DNA of 52,967 bases from Candidatus Latescibacterota bacterium (GTDB lineage Bacteria > Latescibacterota > UBA2968 > UBA8231), in contig JAJEFJ010000104.1 of NCBI GenBank assembly GCA_022820485.1, positions 1 through 52,967 on the forward strand, read 5' to 3'. The notes under the pieces are model-generated. The model did no database searches. It saw only the letters and a list, made by a program, of their open reading frames with translations, and was not told the origin of the DNA. The translations under genes were made by a program, and so were the position numbers. The stretch's first letter is position 1; every line of letters starts with the position of its first letter. This document shows positions 31,286-40,552 of the stretch, piece by piece.

Positions 31286-32377
31286 TCACTGCGGCAGGTA
31301 CGAAGTGTAGAACCGGTGCCAGTTCCCGTACATGACGTTGGCGACGTCCTCACTGCTATAGCCGCGGCGTTCGAGAATTGGGACGAGCTTCCCATAGTCG
31401 GCTACGCTGTCGATCTCGAGCGGGGCCCCGTCGATCCCCCCTTGGCCGTCGGTGTCGCCGCCGATCCCCGCGTGCAGGGAGTTGCCGGCGAGTTGGCAGA
31501 TGTGGTCGATGTGGTTGGCAATATGCTCCAAGGTCACTTCTTCCCGCGCGTAGTAATCCCGCCGCGAAAAATCTGCGGTGCGGGCCCAGTCAATGTCCTG
31601 CTTCTCGCGCAGCATCCAAGTGTCCATCGAGGCTCCGACGACGCCGTCCCGCTCGATCACCGCCCTGATCTGCTCGTCGCTGAACTGGCGCTCTCCCGGG
31701 GCCAAGGCGCGGCAGTTCTGATGGCTCGCCAAGATCGGACCAGAATAATGGTCAAGTGCTTCCCAGAAACTGCGGTCGGCGATGTGCGTCGTGTCGAGCA
31801 ACATGCCGCAGGCCTCCATCTCCCGCAGCAACTCCGGTCCCGGGGGCAGCAGCCCTCCCTCGGTGCCGGTGCCGGTGCCGTGGGCGTAGCGGCTGCGGCC
31901 GTAGTGCGTCAAGCTGACCACTCGCACCCCGTCATCCCACCATTCCCCTACCTGCCCCGGCGTCAGGATCGGGTCGGCCCCCTCCATGCCGATCAGGAAG
32001 CCGACCGGCAGCCGGGAGTCCCCTTCTCGCTGCTCCCACTGCCCGGCGAGTTCGCGCAGTTGTCCAGCGGTGGTGACGACGACCGCTTCCCCGGTGCTTT
32101 CCAGGCCGCGGTACAGGGCGAGTTGCCCCTTCCCTGCGGCGTACACCACCTCCTTGCCGCGATACCCCGGCAGGATGCTGTCCTTGCGCATTCGCCGCGC
32201 CGCGATCTTCATCAGCGCGCAGTACACCCCTCCTCTGCGCATTTCCGGGAGACAGCCGAAGGGAATGTTGGAGGGGTTGGCGTCGGCGGTGCGCAGCTCG
32301 TCGAGCGTAAGGGTCAGGTCCCTGTTGAGACCGAGGGCACTGTGCGCCATCGGGTAATCGCCATCGAAAATCAGCAT
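31286..32377 (-). CDS. Membrane dipeptidase-like protein (M19 family)
   Basis: 363 aa. M19 landmarks: IGMEGADPI (metal-bridging Glu), VRVVSLTHYGRSRYAHG, GMLLDTTHIADRSFWEAL, PILASHQNCRAL and GIGGDTDGQGG. The first metal pair, normally Asp-Gly-His-x-Asp near the N-terminus, reads FDGDYPMAH, so the His and Asp ligands seem lost. The start at 32377 is chosen for CGAAAGGAGAGAGCC; the frame runs on to 32446 but that part looks like a remnant of another gene. A dipeptidase with an altered metal site or a related amidohydrolase is the best reading. Confidence 0.8.
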   Translation of the reverse strand: MLIFDGDYPMAHSALGLNRDLTLTLDELRTADANPSNIPFGCLPEMRRGGVYCALMKIAARRMRKDSILPGYRGKEVVYAAGKGQLALYRGLESTGEAVVVTTAGQLRELAGQWEQREGDSRLPVGFLIGMEGADPILTPGQVGEWWDDGVRVVSLTHYGRSRYAHGTGTGTEGGLLPPGPELLREMEACGMLLDTTHIADRSFWEALDHYSGPILASHQNCRALAPGERQFSDEQIRAVIERDGVVGASMDTWMLREKQDIDWARTADFSRRDYYAREEVTLEHIANHIDHICQLAGNSLHAGIGGDTDGQGGIDGAPLEIDSVADYGKLVPILERRGYSSEDVANVMYGNWHRFYTSYLPQ

Positions 32378-32399
32378 GGCTCTCTCCTTTCGTGGTCGG

Positions 32400-32600
32400 C
32401 AGTTATCCGTATTGAGCAGGTTGAAGACCTCGACAATGGCCTTCATTTACCATTCGTCTATGAAACTTTGGCCAGTAATTTCTCCGCACTGTCCAATATA
32501 GGGCTCCATATCTTTTCGGCCCACGAACTGATCTACAGATCTCATTCTTGAGTTTGATGTTGACCCTAGTGCCGGTCTCCCGAATCTTTTGCGCTATCGG
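32400..32600 (-). pseudogene. Possible remnant of a TonB-dependent receptor C-terminus
   Basis: On the minus strand two frames carry short pieces that resemble the end of outer-membrane receptors: GTRVNIKLKNEI (like RLDLKLSKEF) and, after a frame change, KAIVEVFNLLNTDN (like the conserved VEVFNLFNxxN). No complete gene can be built, and the similarity is short. The stretch 32378-32666 has no other gene. Confidence 0.3.
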
Positions 32601-32666
32601 CTTGAGCATCAACTCCAGTCCGCGACCTGGGCTTGTGCCGTTATGGTGAAACCACCATAATTAGAT

Positions 32667-33035
32667 ATGGCCACAGAGATGCTGAAGCCTGTCGAATGGG
32701 TCGGCTCGAGTAGAGAAGACCTGAAGAAGTTTCCAGCCGCTGTACAGGACCAAGTCGGCTTTGTTTTGTATCAGGCCCAAGTTGGACTTAAACATCGCAC
32801 TGCCAAACCGCTTAAAGGATTGGGTGCCAATGTCCTAGAGATAATCTCACGTCAAGCAGGCGATACCTACCGGGCAGTGTACACTGTCCGTTTTAAGGCG
32901 GCCATCTATGTCCTACATATCTTCCAGAAAAAGGCCAAGCGGGGCATTGCTACACCGAAGCAGGAGATCGATCTGGTCAAGCGTAGGCTGAAGGCAGCAG
33001 AGCAGCACTACGCGGACACTTATGGCGAAGGGTAA
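32667..33035 (+). CDS. RelE/HigB-type (Gp49-like) toxin
   Basis: 122 aa. The core DLKKFPAAVQDQVGFVLYQAQVGLKHRTAKPLKGLGANVLEI ... DTYRAVYTVRFKAAIYVLHIFQKKAKRGIATPKQEIDLVKRRLKAA is typical of phage-derived Gp49-like HigB toxins, which cut mRNA at the ribosome. The toxin-first order with an XRE-type antitoxin gene directly downstream fits HigBA. An ATG at codon 5 is an alternative start; no strong ribosome binding site is seen. Confidence 0.9.
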   Translation: MATEMLKPVEWVGSSREDLKKFPAAVQDQVGFVLYQAQVGLKHRTAKPLKGLGANVLEIISRQAGDTYRAVYTVRFKAAIYVLHIFQKKAKRGIATPKQEIDLVKRRLKAAEQHYADTYGEG

Positions 33036-33039
33036 ATCA

Positions 33040-33366
33040 ATGAAGACAAAAAAAGTAAAAATAGAACGTGGCAGCGGAAACGTGTTCGCGGACTTGGAGT
33101 ATCCTGACGCCGAGGTTCATCTGTTAAAGGCAGAGCTCGTTACCCGTATTGACCAGATAATTCGCCAGCGTGGACTCAAACAGGTCGAGGCGGCGAAGTT
33201 ACTCGGACTATCCCAACCTGATGTTTCGCGCCTCTTGCGGGGAAGTTTTCGGGAGTACTCCGTGGAGCGCCTCCTGCGCCTTTTGACAGCACTTGGGCGC
33301 AACGTAGAAATCGTCATCCGCGAGCCTCGTCCACAGCAACTGGGCCAACTCAGCGTCAGAGCATGA
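33040..33366 (+). CDS. XRE-family antitoxin of HigA type
   Basis: 108 aa from the ATG at 33040, which has GAAGGG upstream; an ATG at 33022 overlapping the toxin gene would add six residues. The helix-turn-helix reads LKQVEAAKLLGLSQPDVSRLLRGSFREYSVERLLRLLTALG. It should neutralise the toxin and repress the pair's promoter. Spacing of 4 bp from the toxin stop indicates one transcript. Confidence 0.9.
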   Translation: MKTKKVKIERGSGNVFADLEYPDAEVHLLKAELVTRIDQIIRQRGLKQVEAAKLLGLSQPDVSRLLRGSFREYSVERLLRLLTALGRNVEIVIREPRPQQLGQLSVRA

Positions 33367-33384
33367 CACCACCCGAGCTATCCG

Positions 33385-34863
33385 ATGAAAGCAGCCCTCG
33401 CCCAGTTCCTCTTCGAAAGCAACACCTTCGCCCCCGGCCTAGCGGAGATCGACCTCTTCAAGAAAGGGGGCGTCTTCCTCGAAGACGAAGCCCAAGTGCG
33501 CACTTGGGCCGCCGGAACCGACTCGCAGATGCACGGTAGCTTGGAGGTGCTAGCCGCGGCCGGCTGGGAAACCGCCCCCTGCTTCACCGCCCTCTGCGGC
33601 TCTCCCGCCGGACGCCTGAGCGCCGCCTGCTTTCGCGAGATCAGCAACACCCTGCTCGACCGGGTCGCCGCCGCCATGCCGTGCGACGTCCTCATCCTCC
33701 ACCTGCACGGGGCCGCGGTCGCCGACGGCGAGGACGATCCCGAGGGGTACCTCCTTGAGAAAGTGCGCAGCGATCTCGGCTACCGCGGCCGGGTCGTGCT
33801 GTCCCTCGACCTACACGCCAACTTCACCCGCCGCATGCTGCGGCACGCCGACGCGGTCACTGCGTACCGAACCTTTCCCCACATGGACTTCACCGCCACC
33901 GGCGAGCGCGCCGTGAGCTTGGCCCTGCACCCGGGGCCCTTCACCCGCGCCGCAGCCAAGGTGTCCGCCCTGATGCCCCCGACGGACAGCACCCATTTCG
34001 CGGGCCACCTGTGCGACCTGCTCACCCGCGCCCGCGAAATGGAACGGCAACACGAAGACGTCCTCGATGTCTGCATCCTGCCGGTGCAGCCCTGGATGGA
34101 CATCGATGAAATGGGTTCCTCCGTGGTCATCACCGCCACCGGAGACGGAGTCCCCCTCGATGAGCTACAGAAGCTCGCCGACGAGTGGTACGCTCAGCGG
34201 CATCACTGGAGAAGCCAACTCATCCCCTGGTCGGAGATCCTGCAAAAGCTCCGGCGCAAAGAGCCGGAGCCCTGGGTGCTGGTCGACACCGCAGACGCGA
34301 CCTCTGGAGGCTCTCCCGGCCACAGCGCCGAGGCCCTGCGGCGACTACTGCCGCTCCGCGAAGAGCTGCCCGGCAAGGTGCTGCTCTGGGTAGTTGACCC
34401 AGGCACCGTCGCCGCAGCCCGCCGTGGGGCAACCCGCTTCACCACCGGCGACCCGCCGGTCTCCTATGAAGGGCACGCGATCTGGACGGGAGAGGGCAAC
34501 TACAAGGCCCGAGGCGGAGCCTACACGGGTCAAGCCTTCTCGATGGGGGACGCCGCGGTCGTCGAGTCGGGGCAGATCCAACTCGTCGCCTGCTCGTACC
34601 CAGCGCTGACTCCGGATCCGGCCTTCTACGAGTGCGTCGGGCTGCAGCCGGACGCCGCCCTCGCGGTCATGGCCAAGAACATGACCGGGTGGATGGCAGC
34701 CTTTGGTGCCCCCTGGGAGCGCGGCCTGCTGTTCGACGGCCCCGGAGCCTGCACCTTGGACTTCGCCTCCATCCCGTTCACGGGAAGCGGCCGCGGGCTC
34801 TGGCCCGTCGATCCAGACCCGGCGAACCCGGTAGCGATCTGGGATTCGGACGCCTCCGGCTGA
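33385..34863 (+). CDS. M81-family metallopeptidase (MlrC-like)
   Basis: 492 aa, normal MlrC length. N-terminal domain MKAALAQFLFESNTFAPGLAEIDLF, LILHLHGAAVADGEDDPEGYLL, VVLSLDLHANFTRRML and AYRTFPHMDFTATGERA contain the conserved Glu/Asp/His zinc residues; the C-terminal domain has ADATSGGSPGHSAEALRRLL. MlrC finishes the breakdown of linearised microcystin, but most homologues are found in genomes without microcystin use and probably hydrolyse other small peptides or amides. It starts 18 bp after the HigA-like gene. Confidence 0.9.
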   Translation: MKAALAQFLFESNTFAPGLAEIDLFKKGGVFLEDEAQVRTWAAGTDSQMHGSLEVLAAAGWETAPCFTALCGSPAGRLSAACFREISNTLLDRVAAAMPCDVLILHLHGAAVADGEDDPEGYLLEKVRSDLGYRGRVVLSLDLHANFTRRMLRHADAVTAYRTFPHMDFTATGERAVSLALHPGPFTRAAAKVSALMPPTDSTHFAGHLCDLLTRAREMERQHEDVLDVCILPVQPWMDIDEMGSSVVITATGDGVPLDELQKLADEWYAQRHHWRSQLIPWSEILQKLRRKEPEPWVLVDTADATSGGSPGHSAEALRRLLPLREELPGKVLLWVVDPGTVAAARRGATRFTTGDPPVSYEGHAIWTGEGNYKARGGAYTGQAFSMGDAAVVESGQIQLVACSYPALTPDPAFYECVGLQPDAALAVMAKNMTGWMAAFGAPWERGLLFDGPGACTLDFASIPFTGSGRGLWPVDPDPANPVAIWDSDASG

Positions 34864-35001
34864 GCCGGGTGCCGTCCCAATACGACCCGCAACGGATCGA
34901 CAGGGAACCAACCGAATCGACGTAGCACTCAATCGGATAAACGGTCAGGACTGCCTGCTCATCGAACGAATCGAACTGGTAATCGCCTATTCGTGAGATC
35001 G

Positions 35002-37158
35002 CTAGCGGAGGAGGATCAGTTTGCGCGTCTGCTCCCGCCCATTGGCCCTGAGCCGATAGCAATAGACGCCTGAAGCCAATTCGGCCCCGGGGGTGTTGCG
35101 TCCGTCCCAAGTGAAAGTGTACGCGCCCGCCGGGTACAGCCCTTGGGCCAGCGTTGCGACCTGCTGCCCAGATATATTGTAAACGGCCAACTCCACCTCA
35201 GCCCTAGTCCCCAAGTCGATGCGGATCACCGTCGATTGATTGAAGGGATTGGGGAAATTTTGCGCGAGGTGGAAAGCCGCCGGCCGGGCGTTTACCTGTC
35301 CCTCGCGCACGGCGGTATCAATCGGTGGCGCGGCCGCGACCAAGACGAGATCGGCGATATACGCCACCCCCCGCAAATAACCGGAGATTCGCACCGAATC
35401 AATTTTGAATGAGGGATCGGCGACCGACAGGGTGGACAGGGGGATTTCTACGATTTGCCAGCGCTTATCTGCCAGATCAACGGCGAGTGAATCCCCGCCG
35501 CCAAGCCCGATCCTCACGGTGCGTCCACCCATGTTGACACCTAGTATGGGCTTGGTAGTAAAATTCTCCATCGCGTCGGGGCGGAAGGCGAAGCGCAACG
35601 CAGTGTAGCCGATCGAGCCGAAAGGGGTCCGCGCCTCAAAGGTAGCGTTGAGGTTCCCGGACAGGATCAGGGCTTGGCGTCCGGCGAAGCGGACGGCCTC
35701 GCCCCTCTCCAGCGACCAACCTGCGGCTAGGGTCTCCGCGTAAATTTCCAAATCTCGCTCGGGATACAGGATGTAGGGAAGGTTGTAGGGATACATGGAG
35801 CCGCGGTCGTCAACCAGTTCGACATGCAGGCGATGACGCCCAGTAGGCAGGTCAGGTGGCAGCGGCAGCGAGCCGGTAAAGGTGCGGCCCGCGGCGCGGA
35901 GCGGCTGTCCGGTGGCCTCGTCGTTGAGGCGGACGCCAACTCGTGCGATGTGCCCAGTGGGGCGGCGAGGCGAGGGCGCGACCGTGGCCTCGATGTCCAC
36001 GCTCCGATGGCGGCCGCGGATGGCCACGGGCGGATCGACGGCGACAGCGCGAATGGTGAAGGCTGGCTCGTTCAGCCTGAAGGCTTCGATGCCGACCGCG
36101 CCGTCGGCCACATAGAGCAGCCCGTCGTCGTGTGGTTGGACACTCCAAGCGAACCCCGGATAGGTGTGATAGCCGATTTCCATCGGTCGCACCGGGTCAA
36201 GCAGGTCGAAGACGCGCAAGCCCGCCTCGTAATAGGCCCAGTACAACAGCCCGTTGTGGACCCAAGGATTGTGCGGGCCGAGAATGGGCCCTTGGGGCGG
36301 CGGACCACTGCCGAAAGAGTGGACGACTTGCGGCTGCCGGGGGTCGGCAATATCGACGACATAGAGACGCCGCTCCCAGCCGCCGAATTCTTGGTTGCAG
36401 TAAACGTAGTCGCCCGCGGCCCAAGCGCTGTGAATGCCTTCGGCGAAGGGGAGCGCGGCGAGCATCGCGGGGGCGTCGGGGTCGGTGATATCGAGGAGGA
36501 CCAGGCCAGAGGAAAAATCGCTGACGACGGCGAGACGGTCGCGGATGAATACATCGTGGATCTTATTGCTGAAATCACCCTCGTGCTGCCAGAAGCCCGA
36601 GACCAAGGGCGCGGTCGGGTCGGAGATATCGACAATGCTCAGGCCCGGATTTGTCATGTGAGCGAGATAAAGACGATCGCCGTGCAGAAAGAGATTGTGG
36701 ACGCCTTGCCAGCTTTCCTGATCAAACCGCGACAGCTCGACGGGATTGGCGGGGTCGGAGATGTCGAGAATCAACAACCCAAAGGTGGCTTCGAACTCCT
36801 GTACGCCAACAACGGCTAAATCGCCCGCGATCTTTATGTCTAGCGCGGGTCCGGGGGTGCGCACTTCGGCTACTTTGTGCATGTTGGCCGGGTCGGAGAT
36901 ATCGACGATATGGACGATGCCGCGATCGTCGCCCATCAGCGCGTGATCGCCTGAGAGATAGAGGTCAGTGCCATCGGGATAGAAGTGAGCGTCTTCGCCT
37001 TCGAGAGGGCTGATGAGGACGATTTCGCCGACGCGTTCCACATTGAGGCTATCGGGCGCATCAGCGGGCGCAAAAATGGGCGCGGGATGGCCGGAGGCCG
37101 CCGCGGCAACGAGGACGAGCAGCAGAAGCAACACAAAGATAAACCCTTGGTTGAGCAT
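35002..37158 (-). CDS. Secreted LVIVD-repeat beta-propeller with C-terminal sorting domain
   Basis: 718 aa. A signal peptide (1-23) is followed by a propeller built of LVIVD units (GIVHIVDISDPANMHKV, GLLILDISDPANPVEL, GLSIVDISDPTAPLVS, GLVLLDITDPDAPAM, RLYVVDIADPRQPQV, GLRVFDLLDPVRPME). A middle beta domain (about 375-610) and a FlgD-like/type A sorting domain (NFPNPFNQSTVIRIDLG ... TWDGRNTPGAELASGVYCYRLRA ... RKLILLR) complete it. It is probably exposed at the cell surface; the function of LVIVD proteins is unknown, with binding to proteins or sugars most likely. It has the same C-terminal module as the acidic protein at 29518-30273. Confidence 0.85.
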   Translation of the reverse strand: MLNQGFIFVLLLLLVLVAAAASGHPAPIFAPADAPDSLNVERVGEIVLISPLEGEDAHFYPDGTDLYLSGDHALMGDDRGIVHIVDISDPANMHKVAEVRTPGPALDIKIAGDLAVVGVQEFEATFGLLILDISDPANPVELSRFDQESWQGVHNLFLHGDRLYLAHMTNPGLSIVDISDPTAPLVSGFWQHEGDFSNKIHDVFIRDRLAVVSDFSSGLVLLDITDPDAPAMLAALPFAEGIHSAWAAGDYVYCNQEFGGWERRLYVVDIADPRQPQVVHSFGSGPPPQGPILGPHNPWVHNGLLYWAYYEAGLRVFDLLDPVRPMEIGYHTYPGFAWSVQPHDDGLLYVADGAVGIEAFRLNEPAFTIRAVAVDPPVAIRGRHRSVDIEATVAPSPRRPTGHIARVGVRLNDEATGQPLRAAGRTFTGSLPLPPDLPTGRHRLHVELVDDRGSMYPYNLPYILYPERDLEIYAETLAAGWSLERGEAVRFAGRQALILSGNLNATFEARTPFGSIGYTALRFAFRPDAMENFTTKPILGVNMGGRTVRIGLGGGDSLAVDLADKRWQIVEIPLSTLSVADPSFKIDSVRISGYLRGVAYIADLVLVAAAPPIDTAVREGQVNARPAAFHLAQNFPNPFNQSTVIRIDLGTRAEVELAVYNISGQQVATLAQGLYPAGAYTFTWDGRNTPGAELASGVYCYRLRANGREQTRKLILLR

Positions 37159-37406
37159 TGTTGGTCCTCCTACAGTCTAAGGTTGGCAACAAGGCCCGAT
37201 TCCCAGCCAGAATGGACTCACTATTGAGACGCCGCTAGGCTGCGGACGTTTCACGGCAATTAGGTCAGTGTCATCCAAGTACTAGTTGGCGAATGAGGAT
37301 TGGTCAATAGGCGACCGGTACTTGGCAAGTTATTTTTTAGCGCCGTAAATGTGCCGCCAAAAGTGGCGGTGCAGTTTCAGCGCAGGAATTTGCAGAGGAG
37401 ACGACC

Positions 37407-38399
37407 GTGAAAGCACAACGATTAATTTGCACCGACATCCGACAGATCGAACTGGCGGAATTTGAACTGCCGCCCGTGCCCGACCACGGCATTTTGGTGC
37501 AAAACGACTACACCGCCGTCAGCGTCGGCACGGAAATCTACGGCTACGCCCACGGCGGCGAACCAGCGAGCGCAGCAACATTTCCGCGCTCCACCGGCTA
37601 CTGCAACACAGGCGTGGTACTCGAGGTCGGCAAAGATGTCAAGGGGATACAACCCGGCGACCGAATTGCTGGCCAAGGCAACCACGCTAGCCACGCGGTC
37701 CTGACCGGCAATTTCCGCAAAGCACCTGCCGGTGTCTCGCCCAAATCCGCGGCATTCATGGTCATGGGTGCCATTGCTCTGCACGGCCATCGGGTTGGCC
37801 GCCCCGAATTGGGCGAGGCTGTTGCCATCACCGGCATGGGCATTGTGGGCCAATTGGCCGCGACCTTTGCGCGGTTGGCCGGTGCCCTCCCGGTCGTTGC
37901 AATCGATCTGGACGATTTTCGCTTGGGCAAAGCCAAGGATCGGGGCGCGGATGTTTGCATCAATCCCAACACCGCAGGCGATGTGGCCGAAATCGTGCGC
38001 CAGCATTGCGTAGGCGATGGCGTCGATCTAGTCGTCGAAGCAACCGGCATCCCCGCAGTCTATCCCATGGCGCTGACCTTGCCGCGGCTAGGAGGCCGCT
38101 TAGTCGCGCTGGGATCTCCGCGCGGCACCGTCGAAGTAAGTTTTCTACCCGAAGTTCACCAGCGCGAAATCGCCATCCTCGGCGCACATCAGCCCAAAAC
38201 CCCGGACGATGACCACATCTATTATCCTTGGAACAAAAGCAGAGACCGCGACTTAGTCTTGCGCCTGATGGTCGCCGGCAAGCTGCCCATCGAAGATCTA
38301 ATCACCCACATCGCCAACCCCGCCGATTGCCAAACCACCTACGACATGCTCGCCGACAATCCACAAGAAGCGTTGGGCGTGGTATTTGAATGGGCGTGA
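37407..38399 (+). CDS. Zinc-binding-type medium-chain dehydrogenase
   Basis: 330 aa. GroES-like N-terminal domain (VQNDYTAVSVGTEIYGYAHG, GYCNTGVVLEVGKDVKGIQPGDRI) and a Rossmann domain with GMGIVGQLAATFARLAGALPVVAIDLDDF. The usual catalytic Cys of zinc alcohol dehydrogenases is Ser/Gly here, as in the MDR subgroup linked to sugar-derivative oxidation. The start is GTG at 37407 with a clear GAGGAG box. It is first in a cassette with a sugar isomerase-like gene and a second dehydrogenase, so oxidation of a polyol or sugar derivative is inferred. Confidence 0.85.
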   Translation: MKAQRLICTDIRQIELAEFELPPVPDHGILVQNDYTAVSVGTEIYGYAHGGEPASAATFPRSTGYCNTGVVLEVGKDVKGIQPGDRIAGQGNHASHAVLTGNFRKAPAGVSPKSAAFMVMGAIALHGHRVGRPELGEAVAITGMGIVGQLAATFARLAGALPVVAIDLDDFRLGKAKDRGADVCINPNTAGDVAEIVRQHCVGDGVDLVVEATGIPAVYPMALTLPRLGGRLVALGSPRGTVEVSFLPEVHQREIAILGAHQPKTPDDDHIYYPWNKSRDRDLVLRLMVAGKLPIEDLITHIANPADCQTTYDMLADNPQEALGVVFEWA

Positions 38400-38602
38400 T
38401 TCCGAGAACCGCGATCTTATCCCGCGAGATCTACTTATCTTTGCAGAGACGTACTCAAGGGCGCGAAACTGCTTTTAATTTTGCGCATTTCATTTATATG
38501 ACGCCTCATGTAACATCTCACTTACATCTCTATTCACAACGGCGCAGGCCATTGCCCCAGCTTCAGCAGTTGGGTAAATTTGGAATTTTTAGGCGTAGGA
38601 AA

Positions 38603-39358
38603 ATGAGCTACAAATTGGCGTATAGCGGCCTGTTCTGGCGGGCACCCGATCTAGCGCAGGAGTTAGAAGCTCTGCGGACGTTTGGTTGGGATGGCTGGGA
38701 GGCGCGGCAACCGCTCGACTGGCTGGGCACGCCACAACGCGTGCGCCGGCTCTGCGAGGCACATGGCGTGGAAGTGGCCGCTGTCTGCGGGCCAAATGTC
38801 GCGCTGGATCTCGACGGGCCGAGCCAACAGATCAACAAGCGGCGCATCGAGTTTGCCGCTGAGCTTGGGGTCGAGACTTTTATGACCAAAGGGCCGGGGC
38901 GCGAGGGCCGCAACAGCACGGACGCGGAGTTGGACCAGATGGCAGCCGCGTACGAGGATCTGGCCGCGTACGGCGCAGACTTGGGCGTTGTGGTTACATT
39001 TCATCCGCATATCAATCACCTCGTTGACAGCGCCGACGAGTGGACCCGCTTCATGGGTCGCCTAGACGCGTGTCGCCTCTGTATGGACATGTCTCACGCC
39101 GTGCATTGGGGCTACGACCCGGTGCAAGCCGTGAGCGACTTTGCCGCGCGGATCGCGTACGTGCATCTGCACGATTTTAAGGACGGACAAACCGTAGAGC
39201 TGGGCGAAGGCCCCATGTGCGACTACCCGGCATTTATGACGGCGCTGCAGGAAGCCGGATACGCTGGCTGGGTCACGGTCTGCCCCGGAGAAGCCAAGCG
39301 GCCTGAAACCGAAAAGATGCAAATCAACCGCCAGTACATGTGCAGCATTGGCTATTAG
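38603..39358 (+). CDS. Sugar phosphate isomerase/epimerase-like TIM barrel
   Basis: 251 aa, AP-endonuclease-2/xylose-isomerase-like barrel. Typical blocks: FGWDGWEARQPLDWLG, TFMTKGPGREGR, VVTFHPHINHLVDSADEW, CRLCMDMSHAVHWGYDPVQAVSDFAARIAYVHLHDFKDG and GWVTVCPGEAKRPE, giving the metal-binding His/Asp/Glu set. The start at 38603 has GTAGGAAA ahead; upstream in-frame codons to 38390 look non-coding. It lies between two MDR dehydrogenases and likely isomerises a keto-sugar intermediate. Confidence 0.85.
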   Translation: MSYKLAYSGLFWRAPDLAQELEALRTFGWDGWEARQPLDWLGTPQRVRRLCEAHGVEVAAVCGPNVALDLDGPSQQINKRRIEFAAELGVETFMTKGPGREGRNSTDAELDQMAAAYEDLAAYGADLGVVVTFHPHINHLVDSADEWTRFMGRLDACRLCMDMSHAVHWGYDPVQAVSDFAARIAYVHLHDFKDGQTVELGEGPMCDYPAFMTALQEAGYAGWVTVCPGEAKRPETEKMQINRQYMCSIGY

Positions 39359-39380
39359 AATTGTATAGGAGAAGAAAGGC

Positions 39381-40508
39381 ATGAGTCAGATACAGGTAGC
39401 GATTATGACCGGCCCAGGCGAGATCGATGTGCGCTCGTATCCCAAACCCCAAATCGGCGACGACGAAGTCCTATTGAAAATCGAGCGCACGGGTATCTGC
39501 GGCAGCGACAAGCACATGTTCGCCGGCCACATGGCCCTGCCGTTTCCCGTGATACCCGGCCACGAATTAGTGGGCACCATCGAGGAGATGGGTCCGGCCG
39601 CAGCCGATAGCTTGGCCATAGTGGGCGGCCCAGTCGCAGTGGGCGACCGCGTGACGACGACGCCCTCGTCGCGGGCCTGTGGGCGGTGCTACTACTGCCT
39701 GCACATGCCCCAGCGGCCCACCCTGTGCTCCAATCGCTTTGTGTACGGATTCGTAAGCGCCGATATAGCACCCATGCCGCGCGGCGGCTTTGCCGAATAC
39801 CTGCATCTAACGGGCCATTCGTGGCTCTTCAAGATCCCCGACGATCTGCCCTCGGAACGGGCTGTGCTCACCGAGCCAGTAGCCGTGGCCACCCGCGCCG
39901 TAGAGCGCGCCTTGGGACCTGGTATCCCGCACATCGGCGAAGGGCTCGGCCTCGACAAATCCGTGCTGGTCCTCGGAGCCGGCCCCATCGGCCAGCTCGT
40001 GGTGGCAGTGCTGAGCCACATCGGCACCGACCTAATTATTGCCGGCGACCTCAGCCCAGCCCGGCTGGAACTCGCCCGCTCCATGGGCGCTCATCAAGTA
40101 CTCGCGATGGGCGAAGGTAGCCCCGAGCAGCGGCAGCAAGCCCTCCACGACATGACCGAGGGCGTGGGGGCCGATATCGTCATTGAAACAGCCGGCGTGC
40201 CCGTAGCCTTCAAGGAATCGCTCGACTTGGTGCGCCGGGGTGGCATCGTCGTGGAGGTGGGGCACTTCACCGACCCAGGGGGCGTGGAGATCCACCCGCA
40301 CATCGTCTGTTTTAAAGATTTGGACATCCGCGGCATGTGGGCCTATCCTTCCATGCAGTTCAAGACGGCGCTATCTTTCTTGCGCCGCACGACCGCGCCC
40401 TTGGATCGCTTTATCACGCATCGGCTGCCGCTGTCCGACATCCGCGAGGGCCTCGACATTACCGGCGGCGAAGCGGCCATGAAGGTAGTGATAGAACCAG
40501 GCAATTAA
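39381..40508 (+). CDS. Zinc-dependent alcohol/polyol dehydrogenase (sorbitol dehydrogenase-like)
   Basis: 375 aa. The catalytic zinc site is in GICGSDKHMFAG and PVIPGHELVG; the structural zinc loop has four Cys (CGRCYYCLHMPQRPTLC). The Rossmann motif is LGAGPIGQLVVAVLSHIG. Members oxidise sorbitol, threonine or similar alcohols with NAD(P)+. It begins 22 bp after the isomerase-like gene with an AGGAGAAGAAAGGC site, so the three genes form a carbohydrate operon. Confidence 0.9.
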   Translation: MSQIQVAIMTGPGEIDVRSYPKPQIGDDEVLLKIERTGICGSDKHMFAGHMALPFPVIPGHELVGTIEEMGPAAADSLAIVGGPVAVGDRVTTTPSSRACGRCYYCLHMPQRPTLCSNRFVYGFVSADIAPMPRGGFAEYLHLTGHSWLFKIPDDLPSERAVLTEPVAVATRAVERALGPGIPHIGEGLGLDKSVLVLGAGPIGQLVVAVLSHIGTDLIIAGDLSPARLELARSMGAHQVLAMGEGSPEQRQQALHDMTEGVGADIVIETAGVPVAFKESLDLVRRGGIVVEVGHFTDPGGVEIHPHIVCFKDLDIRGMWAYPSMQFKTALSFLRRTTAPLDRFITHRLPLSDIREGLDITGGEAAMKVVIEPGN

Positions 40509-40552
40509 CCTTTGACAGCCGCGTTAGGCTAACCCAAACTTGGGAAAAAAAA

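Noticed and set aside
31316..32551. 411-aa plus-strand open frame
   Set aside because: It is antisense to the M19 dipeptidase-like gene, has no family features and reflects GC-rich third positions.
35824..36819. 331-aa plus-strand open frame
   Set aside because: Antisense to the LVIVD-repeat gene, whose repeats, signal peptide and sorting domain are convincing.
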